Notes: generated from the sequence alone by a model not told the origin. 64,000 nucleotides of DNA from Flavobacterium sp. Leaf82 (GCF_001422725.1 NZ_LMMA01000032.1:1-64000); one strand, 5' to 3'; shown: positions 50,679 to 60,423, counted from the first letter of the stretch. Program-made: numbers and translations.

Positions 50679-52208
50679 ATGCAACACAACGTACTTATTT
50701 TAGATTTCGGATCGCAATATACACAGCTTATTGCGCGTAGAGTTCGCGAATTAAATATATTCTGCGAAATTTTTCCTTACAATCACTTTCCTAGTGATTT
50801 ATCACCTTATAAAGCCGTAATTTTAGGAGGAAGCCCATTTTCTGTTCGTGCAGAAGATGCTCCACATCCTGATTTATCTCAAATTCGAGGCAAGCTTCCT
50901 ATGTTGGCAGTTTGTTACGGAGCACAATACTTAGCTCACTTTAGCGGAGGCGAAGTTGCTGCTTCGAACACCAGAGAATACGGTAGAGCAAACTTATCTT
51001 ATATTAAAGAAGGAGAAACTTTCTTTAACGGAGTTTCAGAAAACAGCCAGGTTTGGATGAGTCACAGCGATAGTATCAAAGCGCTTCCAACAAATGCAGT
51101 AAAATTAGCAAGCACGCATGATGTAGAATATGCTGCTTACAAAATTGAAGGCGAAACAACGTATGCTATTCAGTATCACCCGGAAGTTTTCCATTCTACA
51201 GATGGATCAAAAATGCTGAAAAACTTTTTAGTAGACATTGCCGAAGTTCCTCAAAACTTTACACCAAATGCTTTCGTAGAAGAAATGGTGGGAGAATTAA
51301 AAGAGAAATTAGGAAACGATAAAGTAGTTTTAGGATTGTCAGGCGGAGTAGATTCTACTGTAGCGGCAGTTTTATTACACCAGGCAATTGGTAAAAACTT
51401 ATATTGTATTTTCGTAAATAACGGTTTACTTCGTAAAAACGAATTCCAAAATGTATTAGATCAATACAAAGGAATGGGATTAAACGTAAAAGGAGTAGAT
51501 GCAGGAGATCGTTTCTTAGGCGAATTAGCCGGAATAAGTGATCCTGAAACCAAGCGTAAAACTATTGGTCGTGTATTTATCGAAGTTTTTGATGATGAAT
51601 CACACTTAATCGAAGACGTAAAATGGTTGGCGCAAGGAACTATTTATCCTGACGTAATCGAATCTGTATCTGTAAAAGGACCATCAGCAACCATAAAATC
51701 TCACCATAATGTGGGTGGATTGCCGGATTATATGAAATTAAAAATTGTAGAACCACTTAGAATGTTGTTTAAAGACGAGGTTCGCAGAGTTGGAGCTACT
51801 TTAGGAATAGATCCTGAATTATTAGGAAGACACCCTTTCCCGGGACCAGGATTATCAATCAGAATTTTAGGAGATATTACTCCGGAGAAAGTTCAGATTT
51901 TACAAGATGTTGATGCTGTTTTTATCGACGGATTAAAATCTTGGGGATTATATGACAAAGTTTGGCAGGCTGGAGCAATTTTGCTTCCGGTAAACAGTGT
52001 TGGTGTGATGGGCGATGAGCGTACATACGAAAAAGTTGTAGCACTTAGAGCTGTAGAATCAACAGACGGTATGACTGCTGACTGGGTTCATTTACCATAT
52101 GAATTCCTGATGAAAGTATCTAATGACATTATAAACAAGGTAAAGGGCGTGAATCGTGTTGTTTACGATATCAGTTCAAAACCACCTGCAACAATTGAGT
52201 GGGAATAG
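50679..52208 (+). CDS. guaA: GMP synthase (glutamine-hydrolysing)
   Basis: This 509-residue cytosolic enzyme converts XMP to GMP using ATP and glutamine. The N-terminal class I glutamine amidotransferase domain (1-190) has [17 protein letters not shown], Cys79 in [12 protein letters not shown], and YHPEVFHS for the His/Glu pair. The ATP-PPase domain holds the P-loop [15 protein letters not shown] and the lid motif [10 protein letters not shown]. The C-terminal dimerisation domain includes [15 protein letters not shown] and ends [11 protein letters not shown]. The frame begins at a TTG (50673), but the ATG at 50679 matches the family start [12 protein letters not shown] terminator-like hairpin separates it from the LysM gene. 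Confidence 0.97.
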   Translation: MQHNVLILDFGSQYTQLIARRVRELNIFCEIFPYNHFPSDLSPYKAVILGGSPFSVRAEDAPHPDLSQIRGKLPMLAVCYGAQYLAHFSGGEVAASNTREYGRANLSYIKEGETFFNGVSENSQVWMSHSDSIKALPTNAVKLASTHDVEYAAYKIEGETTYAIQYHPEVFHSTDGSKMLKNFLVDIAEVPQNFTPNAFVEEMVGELKEKLGNDKVVLGLSGGVDSTVAAVLLHQAIGKNLYCIFVNNGLLRKNEFQNVLDQYKGMGLNVKGVDAGDRFLGELAGISDPETKRKTIGRVFIEVFDDESHLIEDVKWLAQGTIYPDVIESVSVKGPSATIKSHHNVGGLPDYMKLKIVEPLRMLFKDEVRRVGATLGIDPELLGRHPFPGPGLSIRILGDITPEKVQILQDVDAVFIDGLKSWGLYDKVWQAGAILLPVNSVGVMGDERTYEKVVALRAVESTDGMTADWVHLPYEFLMKVSNDIINKVKGVNRVVYDISSKPPATIEWE

Positions 52209-52216
52209 TACCATTT

Positions 52217-52258
52217 TTAAAATTAAGGCGTTACATTTGTAATGCCTTAATTTTTTAA
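52217..52258 (+). terminator. Terminator of guaA
   Basis: AAAATTAAGGCGTTAC / GTAATGCCTTAATTTT stem with a short ATTT loop and a T-run, 9 bp past the stop codon. Confidence 0.85.
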
Positions 52259-52269
52259 ACCTACTATTT

Positions 52270-54183
52270 ATGAGAGAACTTTTAACGATTTCTCTTGTCA
52301 TTATTTTGTCTTTTAACAAAATAACTGCGCAAGATTTAATTATTGAACACAAAATTCAAAAAGGAGAAACTGCTTATTATATTGCCCAAAAATATAAGGT
52401 TTCTGTTGAAGAAATTTACAAACTCAACCCTGAATCGCAGAACGGAATAAAAGACAATCAAATTATTAAAATTCCAGTTCACTCTACAGAAAAGCAAATT
52501 TTAAATCAGCAAATTATACATGTTGTTGGTGCAAAAGAAACCCTTTTTGGTTTATCAAAACAATATAATGTTTCTGTTGAAGCTCTTCAGAATGCAAACC
52601 CAATTCTTGCTAACGGACTTCAGATTGGTCAGGAATTAACGATTCCTCAAAATTCAAACCTTTCAAAAACTGAAATTGCAAGTTCATCAAAAGCAACCCA
52701 TCAGGTTATTGCAAAAGAATCTTTGTTTAGTATTGCGAGACAATATAATGTTTCGGTTAATGATTTAGAAAATTTAAATAAAGATTTGCTTTTAAACGGA
52801 TTGCAAATTGGACAGACAATTTTAATTCCAAACAAAAGAAAAACGCTCGACGGAAAAGTTCGTGTAATCAATCAGGAAACTATTTTTCATGTCGTTGAAC
52901 CAAAAGAAACGAAATTCTCTATTGCTAAAAAATATGGTATTTCAATCGATCAGTTAGAATCTCAAAATCCTGAAATTGTAAACGGATTAATTGTTGGTAA
53001 TAAATTGGCCATTAATACTAAGGAAGTTAAACCAACCAATGAAAGCGAAGAATTGATGCTGGCTCTTGCCGAAAAACAAGTTGTAGTTGAAAAAGGAAAA
53101 GCAAAAACAGTTGAATTAGAAGATTTAAAGGACAGATTGGTTGTTCAGAAAGAAATGAATCAGAAAATTATAAAGATCAATGATTTAAAAGTCAATCTGA
53201 ATAATATGAACGGTTCTAAAGAAAATTCAGTCGAGAAATTACGTCTGGTTCTCGAAGCAAATAAAAATGTACAGGATATTTTAATGGCAAAATTAGATTC
53301 ATTAGTAAATACGATGAACAATGATTTGATCGATTTAAAAAGAATGGATATCCTGAATGTTGACGAATCAAAAAGACTGGAAAAACTATCGTATGAAAGC
53401 ATTGGTAAAACCAGTGAAATATCATCTCAGTTAAAGAAAGAATTGGCAGAAAACCGAAAAGCATATGCCGGTTTAATGAATAAAGTAGAGAAAATTGCGG
53501 TTGAAGAAAATCAGGAATACAAGAAGAAAATCCGCGAAAGCGAAAAAAACAATAACGTAACTTCCTTACAACAACGCCTTTCATTAGAAGAAATAAAAAG
53601 ATATAAAATAGAGCAGGAGCAAGGAGATGCGCAAAATCAACTTTTAATTGCTAAAATTGATTCACTTGATAATCAGAAAAAAATCGAGGTAAAACGCCAT
53701 ATCAGCAAAGCCATCTATTATAGTATGGAGGCGCGAAAGTTTGATGATAAACTGGCTTTGATAAAATTGAAGAAATATCAGGACGAAGCAATTAAAAATC
53801 AAAGCAAAAGTAACCCGGCAGAAACATCAAAAACAATTTCGCTGGAAGAAATGAAGCGTGAACTAAAAGAAAATCCGCTTAGGACAGATAAAACGGTAAA
53901 GGTCGAAGTTTATGATAATCTTAAAGAAGTTTCAAACGGCTATTACTTAGTTTTAGGTATATTTACAGACGCAACATTAAGAGATAAGCTCATAATGAAA
54001 CTCATTGATTCTGGTGATTTTAACGCTAGTTTCTTTTTTAATATAAATAGTCTTTCGTATTACGTTTACTCAGATAAGTACCAAAATATGGAAGAATTGC
54101 TTTATAAATGCAAGAAAAAAGAAGAAGATGAGTTATATAAAGAGATTGTTATTGCTAAGGTGGAAATTGATCTTAGAGAATAA
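52270..54183 (+). CDS. Exported LysM-repeat protein with coiled coil and SPOR-like end
   Basis: This 637-residue exported protein has a signal peptide ending near KITAQ (residue 21). Four LysM domains follow at about 25-70, 82-127, 142-187 and 203-250; each has the K-E/G-T-xx-x-I-A-KKY pattern and an NP-(x)-NGL-xx-G-xx-L-x-IP end. These bind peptidoglycan N-acetylglucosamine chains. Residues about 260-520 are a long charged helical/coiled-coil region. The last 80 or so (SNGYYLVLGIFTDATLRDKLIMKLIDSGDFNASFFFNINSLSYYVYSDKY) look like a SPOR-type domain that binds denuded septal glycan. A periplasmic structural role is likely. A second LysM gene follows. Confidence 0.85.
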   Translation: MRELLTISLVIILSFNKITAQDLIIEHKIQKGETAYYIAQKYKVSVEEIYKLNPESQNGIKDNQIIKIPVHSTEKQILNQQIIHVVGAKETLFGLSKQYNVSVEALQNANPILANGLQIGQELTIPQNSNLSKTEIASSSKATHQVIAKESLFSIARQYNVSVNDLENLNKDLLLNGLQIGQTILIPNKRKTLDGKVRVINQETIFHVVEPKETKFSIAKKYGISIDQLESQNPEIVNGLIVGNKLAINTKEVKPTNESEELMLALAEKQVVVEKGKAKTVELEDLKDRLVVQKEMNQKIIKINDLKVNLNNMNGSKENSVEKLRLVLEANKNVQDILMAKLDSLVNTMNNDLIDLKRMDILNVDESKRLEKLSYESIGKTSEISSQLKKELAENRKAYAGLMNKVEKIAVEENQEYKKKIRESEKNNNVTSLQQRLSLEEIKRYKIEQEQGDAQNQLLIAKIDSLDNQKKIEVKRHISKAIYYSMEARKFDDKLALIKLKKYQDEAIKNQSKSNPAETSKTISLEEMKRELKENPLRTDKTVKVEVYDNLKEVSNGYYLVLGIFTDATLRDKLIMKLIDSGDFNASFFFNINSLSYYVYSDKYQNMEELLYKCKKKEEDELYKEIVIAKVEIDLRE

Positions 54184-54276
54184 TTTGCGCTAAAGTAACA
54201 AGTGGCAAGAATCTTGCTTTGAAGAAAAATTAGTAGCTTGTTTTAAATTAAAAATTAAATAGTTTTAAGCCTTATT

Positions 54277-56379
54277 ATGAAATATTATTCAACATTATTG
54301 TTTCTTGTTTTTTTTGTAACGTTTTCTGCTTTTTCACAAGAAAAAGTAATTAAATATACAGTTGCAAACGGAGAAACTGTTAACCAGATTGCTGTAAAAT
54401 TTAAGGTTACACCTTATGATATTTATGCGTTAAACCCGGATGCCAGAAGTGGTGTTAAAGCGAATACAGTTTTATTGATCCCAACCAATAATGCAAAATC
54501 TACGGTTAAATCTGAAGCTGTTGCTGCAAAATCAAATGGTAACACAAAAGAAGTGATTCATGAAGTACAGCCTAAAGAGACTTTTTATAGTATTGAAAAA
54601 AAATACGGTATCTCTGATGAAGATTTGAAAGCAGCGAATCCTGTTTTGGAAAAAACCGGAGTTCAAATTGGACAAAAATTGGTGATTCCTGCAAAAGGAT
54701 CAACAAAAAAAGCTGCATCAAATACAGAAAAACCAGCTAAAGAAAAAGCACAGGATAAATATGTTTATCATGATGTTGTAGCAAAAGAAACAAAGTTTTC
54801 GATTGCGAAACAATACGGAATTACAATAGAAGAATTAGAAAAACGCAATCCTGAAATTGTTTCGAGTTTGCCTATTGGTTACCGATTAACAATAAAAGGA
54901 AAAGCTCCTAAGACAGAAGCTTCGACTGCGGTTGCTGCAACTAATGCAAAACCTGCTGAAACTAAAAAACCTGCTGAAACATCTAAAAAAGTAACGACTT
55001 ATATGGATTATCAGGTAAAACCAAAAGAGACATTCTATAGTTTGTCAAGAACTTTTCATTTGACTCAGGAAGAATTAACAGAGTTGAATCCGTCTCTTTC
55101 TGAAGGTGTAAAAGAAGGTATGGTTTTAAAAGTTCCGACAGGATATTTAGCACCGGCTCCAATTATTGCGCAACAACAACCTGTAGAAAAAGCAGTAGAG
55201 AAATCTGTTGACAATTCGACTGAGAATACTGCCGGAATTAAAATTGTAGATAAAGTAAAATCTGAAACCGTTTCTGTTAATCCTGAAGTAGTTGAACTGA
55301 CTAAAAAGAGAGGACAAAACGAACGCAAAAAAATAGTTTTGTTATTGCCTTTTAATTTGAATAAAATGCAAAATGATACTATGAGTGCTGCAAATCGTAT
55401 TAAAAATGATAAATTTCTTAATATGACTCTTGATTTTTATTCAGGAGCAATGATGGCAATCGATTCAGCTAAAACTTTGAAATTACCAATTGATGTTGCC
55501 ATTTATGATTCGCAGGAAACCAAAACGAATTCGAATGTTTCTACTTTAATTTCTCAGAATAAATTACAGGATGCAAATGCTGTTATTGGGCCATTTTATC
55601 AAAATAATGCCGAAGCTACTGCAAATACATTACGCATGTATAATGTTCCTGTAATTTCGCCATTGTCTAAAGATTCTGCGAATCCTATTGATAATTTATA
55701 CCAGACAATTCCATCAAATGATGTTGTGAGAAATGCGGTTTTTGATTACATGCGTTCTAAAAATGGAAATATCGTTGCTGTGGTAGATAAAAAGAAAGAA
55801 TCAGTAATTAGTTATATCAAACAAAATCAAAAAGGAGTTGTTTTTGCATCTTTGACAGAAACAGGAGGATTGGATGTAGCAAACTTAAAAAGCTTGTTAT
55901 TGCCAAACAGAATGAATTATGTGGTGATGGAAACCGGAAATACTGCGATGGTTAAAAACACAATTAAAGCTTTGCTGGATTCACAAAAAACATGTCAGGT
56001 TCAATTGGTTATTTTAGAACCAAACAGTACATTGGATACTGACGAAATTAGTTTTGATAATCTGGTAAGACTAAAATTAATGTATCCGTCTGTGACTCGT
56101 GAAAGTGACGAACCGGGAGTTTTAATTTTTGATAAGGAATACAGACTTAAAAATAAAATAAACCCAAATACCTATGCAACACGTGGATTTGATGTAACTT
56201 TTGATACGATGATGCGTTTGGTACAAGGAAAAACATATCAGGAAACTGCAGATTTAATGACAACAGAACAAGTTGATAATAAATTTCAGTTTTATAAAAA
56301 AGAAGATGGAGGACATGCTAATAAAGGTGTTTACATCTTATATTACGATTCAGACTTAACTTTAAAAGTAGCAAATTAA
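54277..56379 (+). CDS. Exported LysM-repeat protein with periplasmic-binding-protein-like domain
   Basis: This 700-residue protein has a signal peptide (TFSAFSQ). Four LysM domains lie at about 24-70, 90-136, 165-207 and 245-290 (YTVANGETVNQIAVKFKV, HEVQPKETFYSIEKKYGI, HDVVAKETKFSIAKQYGI, YQVKPKETFYSLSRTFHL), joined by Ala/Lys/Pro linkers. From about 350 to 700 comes a periplasmic-binding-protein type I fold (IVLLLPFN, LDFYSGAMMAIDSAKTLKLPIDVAIYDSQET, AVIGPFYQNNAEATANTLRMYNVPVISPLSKDS, TRGFDVTFDTMMRL). The layout recalls LpoA-type activators of penicillin-binding proteins, though this is only an analogy. The osmC-like gene overlaps its stop codon by one base. Confidence 0.85.
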   Translation: MKYYSTLLFLVFFVTFSAFSQEKVIKYTVANGETVNQIAVKFKVTPYDIYALNPDARSGVKANTVLLIPTNNAKSTVKSEAVAAKSNGNTKEVIHEVQPKETFYSIEKKYGISDEDLKAANPVLEKTGVQIGQKLVIPAKGSTKKAASNTEKPAKEKAQDKYVYHDVVAKETKFSIAKQYGITIEELEKRNPEIVSSLPIGYRLTIKGKAPKTEASTAVAATNAKPAETKKPAETSKKVTTYMDYQVKPKETFYSLSRTFHLTQEELTELNPSLSEGVKEGMVLKVPTGYLAPAPIIAQQQPVEKAVEKSVDNSTENTAGIKIVDKVKSETVSVNPEVVELTKKRGQNERKKIVLLLPFNLNKMQNDTMSAANRIKNDKFLNMTLDFYSGAMMAIDSAKTLKLPIDVAIYDSQETKTNSNVSTLISQNKLQDANAVIGPFYQNNAEATANTLRMYNVPVISPLSKDSANPIDNLYQTIPSNDVVRNAVFDYMRSKNGNIVAVVDKKKESVISYIKQNQKGVVFASLTETGGLDVANLKSLLLPNRMNYVVMETGNTAMVKNTIKALLDSQKTCQVQLVILEPNSTLDTDEISFDNLVRLKLMYPSVTRESDEPGVLIFDKEYRLKNKINPNTYATRGFDVTFDTMMRLVQGKTYQETADLMTTEQVDNKFQFYKKEDGGHANKGVYILYYDSDLTLKVAN

Positions 56380-56780
56380 TGACATCAAAAGTAACCTATT
56401 TAGGAGATCTAAGAACAAAATCTATTCACGTGCAATCAGGAAGCGAAATCATATCTGATGCACCTCTGGACAATAACGGAAAAGGAGAAGCGTTTTCTCC
56501 AACTGATACAGTTGCAAATGCCCTGGCAAGTTGTATGATGACAATTATGGGAATTAAAGCACGTGACTTAAATGTAGATTTCGTAGGTTCGACTGCAGAA
56601 GTGACTAAAATAATGAATGCTGAACCAAGAAGAATAGGAGCAATTGAAATTGCTTTTGTAATGCAAAGTGATGCAGACGAAAAAAATAAAATTATACTGG
56701 AACGTGCTGCAATGACTTGTCCGGTATTTTTGAGTTTAAGCAGTGAAATCGAAAAGAAAATTACTTTTAGCTGGAAATAA
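56379..56780 (+). CDS. OsmC/Ohr-family protein
   Basis: This 133-residue cytosolic protein is of the OsmC superfamily, thiol peroxidases that reduce organic hydroperoxides with two cysteines. Both are present: Cys52 in ANALASCMMTIMG and Cys114 in AMTCPVFLSLSSEIE. The FSPTDTVANALASC segment is diagnostic, and the N-terminal strand KVTYLGDLRTKSIHV fits. Its ATG overlaps the TAA of the LysM/PBP gene (TAATG), so the two are translationally coupled, an unusual pairing of an envelope protein with a peroxidase. A strong terminator follows. Confidence 0.9.
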   Translation: MTSKVTYLGDLRTKSIHVQSGSEIISDAPLDNNGKGEAFSPTDTVANALASCMMTIMGIKARDLNVDFVGSTAEVTKIMNAEPRRIGAIEIAFVMQSDADEKNKIILERAAMTCPVFLSLSSEIEKKITFSWK

Positions 56781-56799
56781 TAAATAAGTTCTAAATAAA

Positions 56800-56833
56800 A
56801 AAAAGGATATGAAAATTTCATATCCTTTTTTTT
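56800..56833 (+). terminator. Terminator after the OsmC-family gene
   Basis: AAAGGATATGAAA / TTTCATATCCTTT perfect stem followed by T residues. Confidence 0.9.
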
Positions 56834-56889
56834 ATGTCTGAATTTTAAAACAAGAATGTCTAAAAATTAACAAAATATTCATATCTAAT

Positions 56890-57211
56890 TTTGGTCATTG
56901 AAAATATAATGCTGTATCTTTGTTTTGCAAAAAAAATGCAGTTTAATGCAAAAATAATGCAAATATTGAAACTGAAATGAGATTCATTTTTCAATGTTAT
57001 TTTGGATTCTTTTTTAGAAGAGATAAAAAGAGTTATTCCAGATTCTGCTTCAAATCAATAATTTAAATTTTGTTTGATTACATTTATATAAAGATTTTGT
57101 CTTTATAGAATGTTGATTGCTATTGTTTTGGCAATTTATAAATTGGTATTATATCATACAATTAAATTTTTAGTTGAAAATTATAATTAGAAAAGTAAAA
57201 AAAACTATATC
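56890..57211 (+). promoter_or_regulatory. Candidate promoter and long leader of nagB
   Basis: TTTG (56890-56893), a 21 bp spacer and TATCTTTG (56915-56922) form a Bacteroidota promoter about 290 bp before the nagB ATG. Just after it, ATGCA occurs three times at 10-13 bp spacing (56936-56967). A 14-codon open frame (ATG 56936, TGA 56978) covers them. The rest of the leader is AT-rich with no gene. No known riboswitch was recognised. Confidence 0.4.
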
Positions 57212-59140
57212 ATGTTAAAAAGTAAAATCGACAAAGCAACTGGATTCGAAAAACGATTCGAAAACATCAATACCGTTGTTTTTGAAAATTCCGGCGATGC
57301 ATCAAAAGCAGTAGCGCGGGAAATTGCAGCTTTAATTCAGGAAAAACAAAAAGAAAACAAACCATGCATTTTAGGTCTTGCGACAGGTTCTTCGCCAAAA
57401 GGATTATATGCTGAATTGGTTCGTTTACACAAAGAAGAAGGTTTGAGTTTTAAAAACGTAATCAGTTTTAACCTGGATGAATATTATCCAATGGAACCAA
57501 ATTCGATTAACAGTTATGTTCGTTTTATGAAAGAATTGTTATTTGATCACGTTGATATTTTACCTGAGAATGCGCATGTTCCAGACGGACTTTTGACAAA
57601 AGAGCAAATTGCAGATTATTGCCATGATTATGAAGCTAAAATTGAAGCTTTGGGCGGGATCGATCTTCAGATTTTGGGAATTGGTGGTAACGGACATATT
57701 GGTTTTAATGAATCAGGTTCCTTGCAAAACTCTAAAACCCGTTTAGTTGCTTTAGACCATATTACAAGAGTTGCTGCAAGCAAAGATTTCTTTGGTTTAA
57801 GTAATACGCCAAGAACTGCAATCACACTTGGAGTTAAAAAAATTATGGAAGCTAAAAGAGTAATCTTATTGGCTTGGGGAGAAGGAAAAGCAAATGTTGT
57901 AAAAAGATCTGTAGAAGATGAAGTTACCAATAGAGTACCCGCTTCGTTTTTGCAGGAACATAATAATGCCGTTTTTATTTTAGATAAAGAAGCATCTTCA
58001 AAGCTAACGAGAATTAACAAACCCTGGTTGGTAGAAAAAGTAATCTGGACAGATAAATTAACGCGTAAAGCAGTTTTAGGATTGGCTCTTCAGCTTAAGA
58101 AACCAATTTTAATGCTTACTGATGCTGATTATATAGAACACGGAATGAGTGATTTATTGGCTGATTCTGGTCCGGCTTACGATATTAATATTAAGATTTT
58201 TAATAAATTACAAAATACAATTACAGGTTGGCCAGGCGGAAAACCAAATGCCGATGATTCAAACCGTCCGGAAAGAGCTGAGCCTGCTAAAAAACGTGTA
58301 TTGATTTTTAGCCCGCATCCTGATGATGATATTATTAGTATGGGAGGAACTTTTATGCGCTTGCAAGAACAAGGACATGAAGTTCACGTGGCATACCAGA
58401 CTTCTGGAAATATTGCAGTTGCTGATGATGAAGCGTTGCGTTTTGCAAGATTCGTAATTGATTACAATGAGAAATTTGGAATCAAAAGTGCTGAAGCTGA
58501 TAATATTTACCGAAAAGCACAAACTTTCCTGGAAAACAAAAAGAACAGCGAAATTGATATTCCGGAAGTTCGTTACATAAAAGGATTAATTAGAAAAGGA
58601 GAGGCAAGATCAACAAGTCATTTTGTTGGTTTAACAGATGATCAGATTCATTTCATGGAATTACCATTTTATGAAACCGGAACAATCGAGAAAAAACCAA
58701 TTGGACAGGAAGACATTCAATTGACGATGGATTTAATCGAAAAAATTAAACCACATCAAATATATGCAGCAGGAGATTTAGCAGATCCGCACGGAACTCA
58801 TAAAGTTTGTCTGGATGCTATTTTTGAAGCTGTAAAAGCATTAAAACCAAAATCGTTTATGGATGATTGCTGGTTGTGGTTGTACCGTGGAGCTTGGCAG
58901 GAATGGGGAATTGATGAAGTAGAAATGGCTGTACCAATGAGTCCTGACCAGGTATTGGCAAAACGTCACGGAATCTTTAAGCACCAATCTCAAAAAGATG
59001 GCGTTGTTTTTCAGGGAACTGATGCCAGAGAATTTTGGCAAAGAGCCGAAGACAGAAATGCAGAAACAGCAGCTTTATATCAGGAATTAGGTTTAGCAAC
59101 TTATGCCGCTATGGAAGCTTTTGTGAGATGGCATTACTAA
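57212..59140 (+). CDS. nagB: Glucosamine-6-phosphate deaminase fused to a PIG-L/LmbE-like domain
   Basis: This 642-residue cytosolic enzyme has two domains. Residues about 1-270 are NagB (ILGLATGSSPKGLYAELVRLH, SFNLDEYYPMEPNSINSYVRFM, GIGGNGHIGFNESGS, TNRVPASFLQEH), which converts glucosamine-6-phosphate to fructose-6-phosphate and ammonia. After a linker (GGKPNADDSNRPERAEPAKK), about 370-642 are a LmbE/PIG-L-type domain with the metal motif FSPHPDDDIISMGG and DLADPHGTHKVC, typical of N-acetylglucosaminyl deacetylases. The fusion is the usual Bacteroidota form of nagB and is complete. It may couple deacetylation and deamination of amino sugars, but activity of the second domain is unproven. 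Confidence 0.93.
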   Translation: MLKSKIDKATGFEKRFENINTVVFENSGDASKAVAREIAALIQEKQKENKPCILGLATGSSPKGLYAELVRLHKEEGLSFKNVISFNLDEYYPMEPNSINSYVRFMKELLFDHVDILPENAHVPDGLLTKEQIADYCHDYEAKIEALGGIDLQILGIGGNGHIGFNESGSLQNSKTRLVALDHITRVAASKDFFGLSNTPRTAITLGVKKIMEAKRVILLAWGEGKANVVKRSVEDEVTNRVPASFLQEHNNAVFILDKEASSKLTRINKPWLVEKVIWTDKLTRKAVLGLALQLKKPILMLTDADYIEHGMSDLLADSGPAYDINIKIFNKLQNTITGWPGGKPNADDSNRPERAEPAKKRVLIFSPHPDDDIISMGGTFMRLQEQGHEVHVAYQTSGNIAVADDEALRFARFVIDYNEKFGIKSAEADNIYRKAQTFLENKKNSEIDIPEVRYIKGLIRKGEARSTSHFVGLTDDQIHFMELPFYETGTIEKKPIGQEDIQLTMDLIEKIKPHQIYAAGDLADPHGTHKVCLDAIFEAVKALKPKSFMDDCWLWLYRGAWQEWGIDEVEMAVPMSPDQVLAKRHGIFKHQSQKDGVVFQGTDAREFWQRAEDRNAETAALYQELGLATYAAMEAFVRWHY

Positions 59141-59288
59141 GTTACTAAGCTTCTGAGGAACTAAGTTTCTAAGTTTTAATATTCGCCACGAACTCACGAA
59201 TTATAATTAAACTAATTCGTGAATTCGTGGCGAAATTATTTTGTGGCAGAGTAGAAAATCATTTAAATCCTTTTAATCTGTGGCAAAA
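59139..59288. repeat. CTAAG-word repeat plus GCCACGAACT/GCCACAGATT elements
   Basis: CTAAGTTACTAAGCTTCTGAGGAACTAAG words directly follow nagB. Next comes CGCCACGAACTCACGAATT ... AATTCGTGAATTCGTGGCG (about 59184-59235) and a TTTAATCTGTGGCAAAAAA half element. This separates nagB from the DUF3820 gene. Confidence 0.65.
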
Positions 59289-59371
59289 AAGAATAGCTTT
59301 GTACCAACAAGAAGCAAGAAGAAAGAATAAGTCTATATTCTTTCCTCTTGCTTCTTTTTTCTTTAAAAAAA

Positions 59372-59608
59372 ATGGAACCAGACAAAAAACTTCTCATAAA
59401 ATTAGCTCATACCAAAATGCCTTTCGGGAAATACGAAGGACGCTTTTTAATTGATTTACCTGAATATTATGTCGTTTGGTATCACAACAAAGGATTCCCA
59501 AATGGTGAATTGGGACAGCAATTAGCGCTTGTCTACGAATTAAAATTAAACGGACTGGAAGAATTGATCCGGAACATTAAAAAGCAGTATCCTAAGCCTT
59601 TAAAATAA
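59372..59608 (+). CDS. DUF3820-family small protein
   Basis: This 78-residue cytosolic protein starts at the ATG at 59372; the frame opens earlier at TTG 59348. The core TKMPFGKYEGRFLIDLPEYYVVWYHNKGFPNGELGQQLALVYELKLNGLEELI matches the DUF3820 family, including the M-P-F-G-K-Y-x-G-x-x-L-x-D-L-P-x-x-Y signature. These proteins were linked to quorum-sensing-regulated virulence in Pseudomonas by annotation and often resemble part of exonuclease-associated domains, but no activity is established. It stands alone between repeats. Confidence 0.85.
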   Translation: MEPDKKLLIKLAHTKMPFGKYEGRFLIDLPEYYVVWYHNKGFPNGELGQQLALVYELKLNGLEELIRNIKKQYPKPLK

Positions 59609-59662
59609 AATAGTAAGAAAAATCTTTTGCTATATCGTTTTTTTTATTTAAGTTTGATATAT

Positions 59663-59865
59663 AAAATATTACAATTTTTAAAAACTAATTGATACCACAG
59701 AATTCAAGACTGAATTTTTTAATGTGTACAAGTCAATATTTTGAAATTATAATATTTATTACATAAAAAATATTATAATTTTTAAAAACAATTGATACCA
59801 CAGAATTCAAGACTGAATTTGTTAATGTGTACAAGTCGATGTTTTAAAATTATAATATTTTTTTT
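59663..59865. repeat. Two tandem copies of a 103-104 bp sequence
   Basis: Copies start near 59663 and 59767 and are about 90 percent identical. Each contains GATACCACAGAATTCAAGACTGAATTT (with an AATTC/GAATT mini-hairpin) and AATGTGTACAAGTC. The duplication lies just upstream of the DUF4190 promoter. No gene is present in 59609-59997. Confidence 0.85.
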
Positions 59866-59945
59866 TGTCAAAATGTACTTCAGGCGTTTGAAATACTAAG
59901 AAATTCCCTTTTATTTATTTGTTAATAACTTTGATAGATTCTCAC

Positions 59946-59974
59946 TTGTTCGCGTAAGTGTTTTTCTATTTTTG
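59946..59974 (+). promoter_or_regulatory. Bacteroidota-type promoter of the DUF4190 gene
   Basis: TTG (59946-59948), an 18 bp spacer and TATTTTTG (59967-59974). The leader would be only about 18 nt. Confidence 0.6.
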
Positions 59975-59997
59975 TAATAATTAACATAAAAAACTAT

Positions 59998-60414
59998 ATG
60001 GAAAATAATTTACAACCTTCAAACGCAGGTCAGGGAATGGGTATTGCGGCTTTAGTATTAGGAATCGTTGCTGCTATTGCAGCATTTATACCTTGCTTTG
60101 GTTTAATCGCAGTGTTTTTTGGGGTTCTTGCAATAATTTTTGGAGCAATTGGACTATCACAAGCTAAAAGAGAAAATGCTCCTACAACAATGCCAAAAGC
60201 AGGTTTGATTCTTGGAATCGTAGCAACAGCGTTTGTTATTATATGGGTATTAGTTGTAGTAGGATCAATAGGTTCAGCTGTATTGTCTCATAAAGATGAA
60301 ATCACGAATGCTATAGATTCGGCAAATTACGAGTCAACTAAAACACAAGATTCTTTGAACGCTGTAGAAGTAGCAAACGATACTGTTACTGTTAAGGTTG
60401 AAGAAACAAAATAA
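59998..60414 (+). CDS. DUF4190-type membrane protein
   Basis: This is a 138-residue protein with two long hydrophobic segments (about 14-58 and 68-98). The Gly/Ala-rich sequence GMGIAALVLGIVAAIAAFIPCFGLIAVFFGVLAIIFGAIGLSQAKRE, then PKAGLILGIVATAFVIIWVLVVVG, is the DUF4190 pattern. A hydrophilic acidic tail (about 100-138) follows. No signal peptide is present, so it inserts as a small inner-membrane protein. The role is unknown. The next gene, a DUF2752-like membrane protein, starts 9 bp later and is probably co-transcribed. Such pairs recur in Bacteroidota genomes. Confidence 0.8.
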   Translation: MENNLQPSNAGQGMGIAALVLGIVAAIAAFIPCFGLIAVFFGVLAIIFGAIGLSQAKRENAPTTMPKAGLILGIVATAFVIIWVLVVVGSIGSAVLSHKDEITNAIDSANYESTKTQDSLNAVEVANDTVTVKVEETK

Positions 60415-60423
60415 ATCTTTTTT

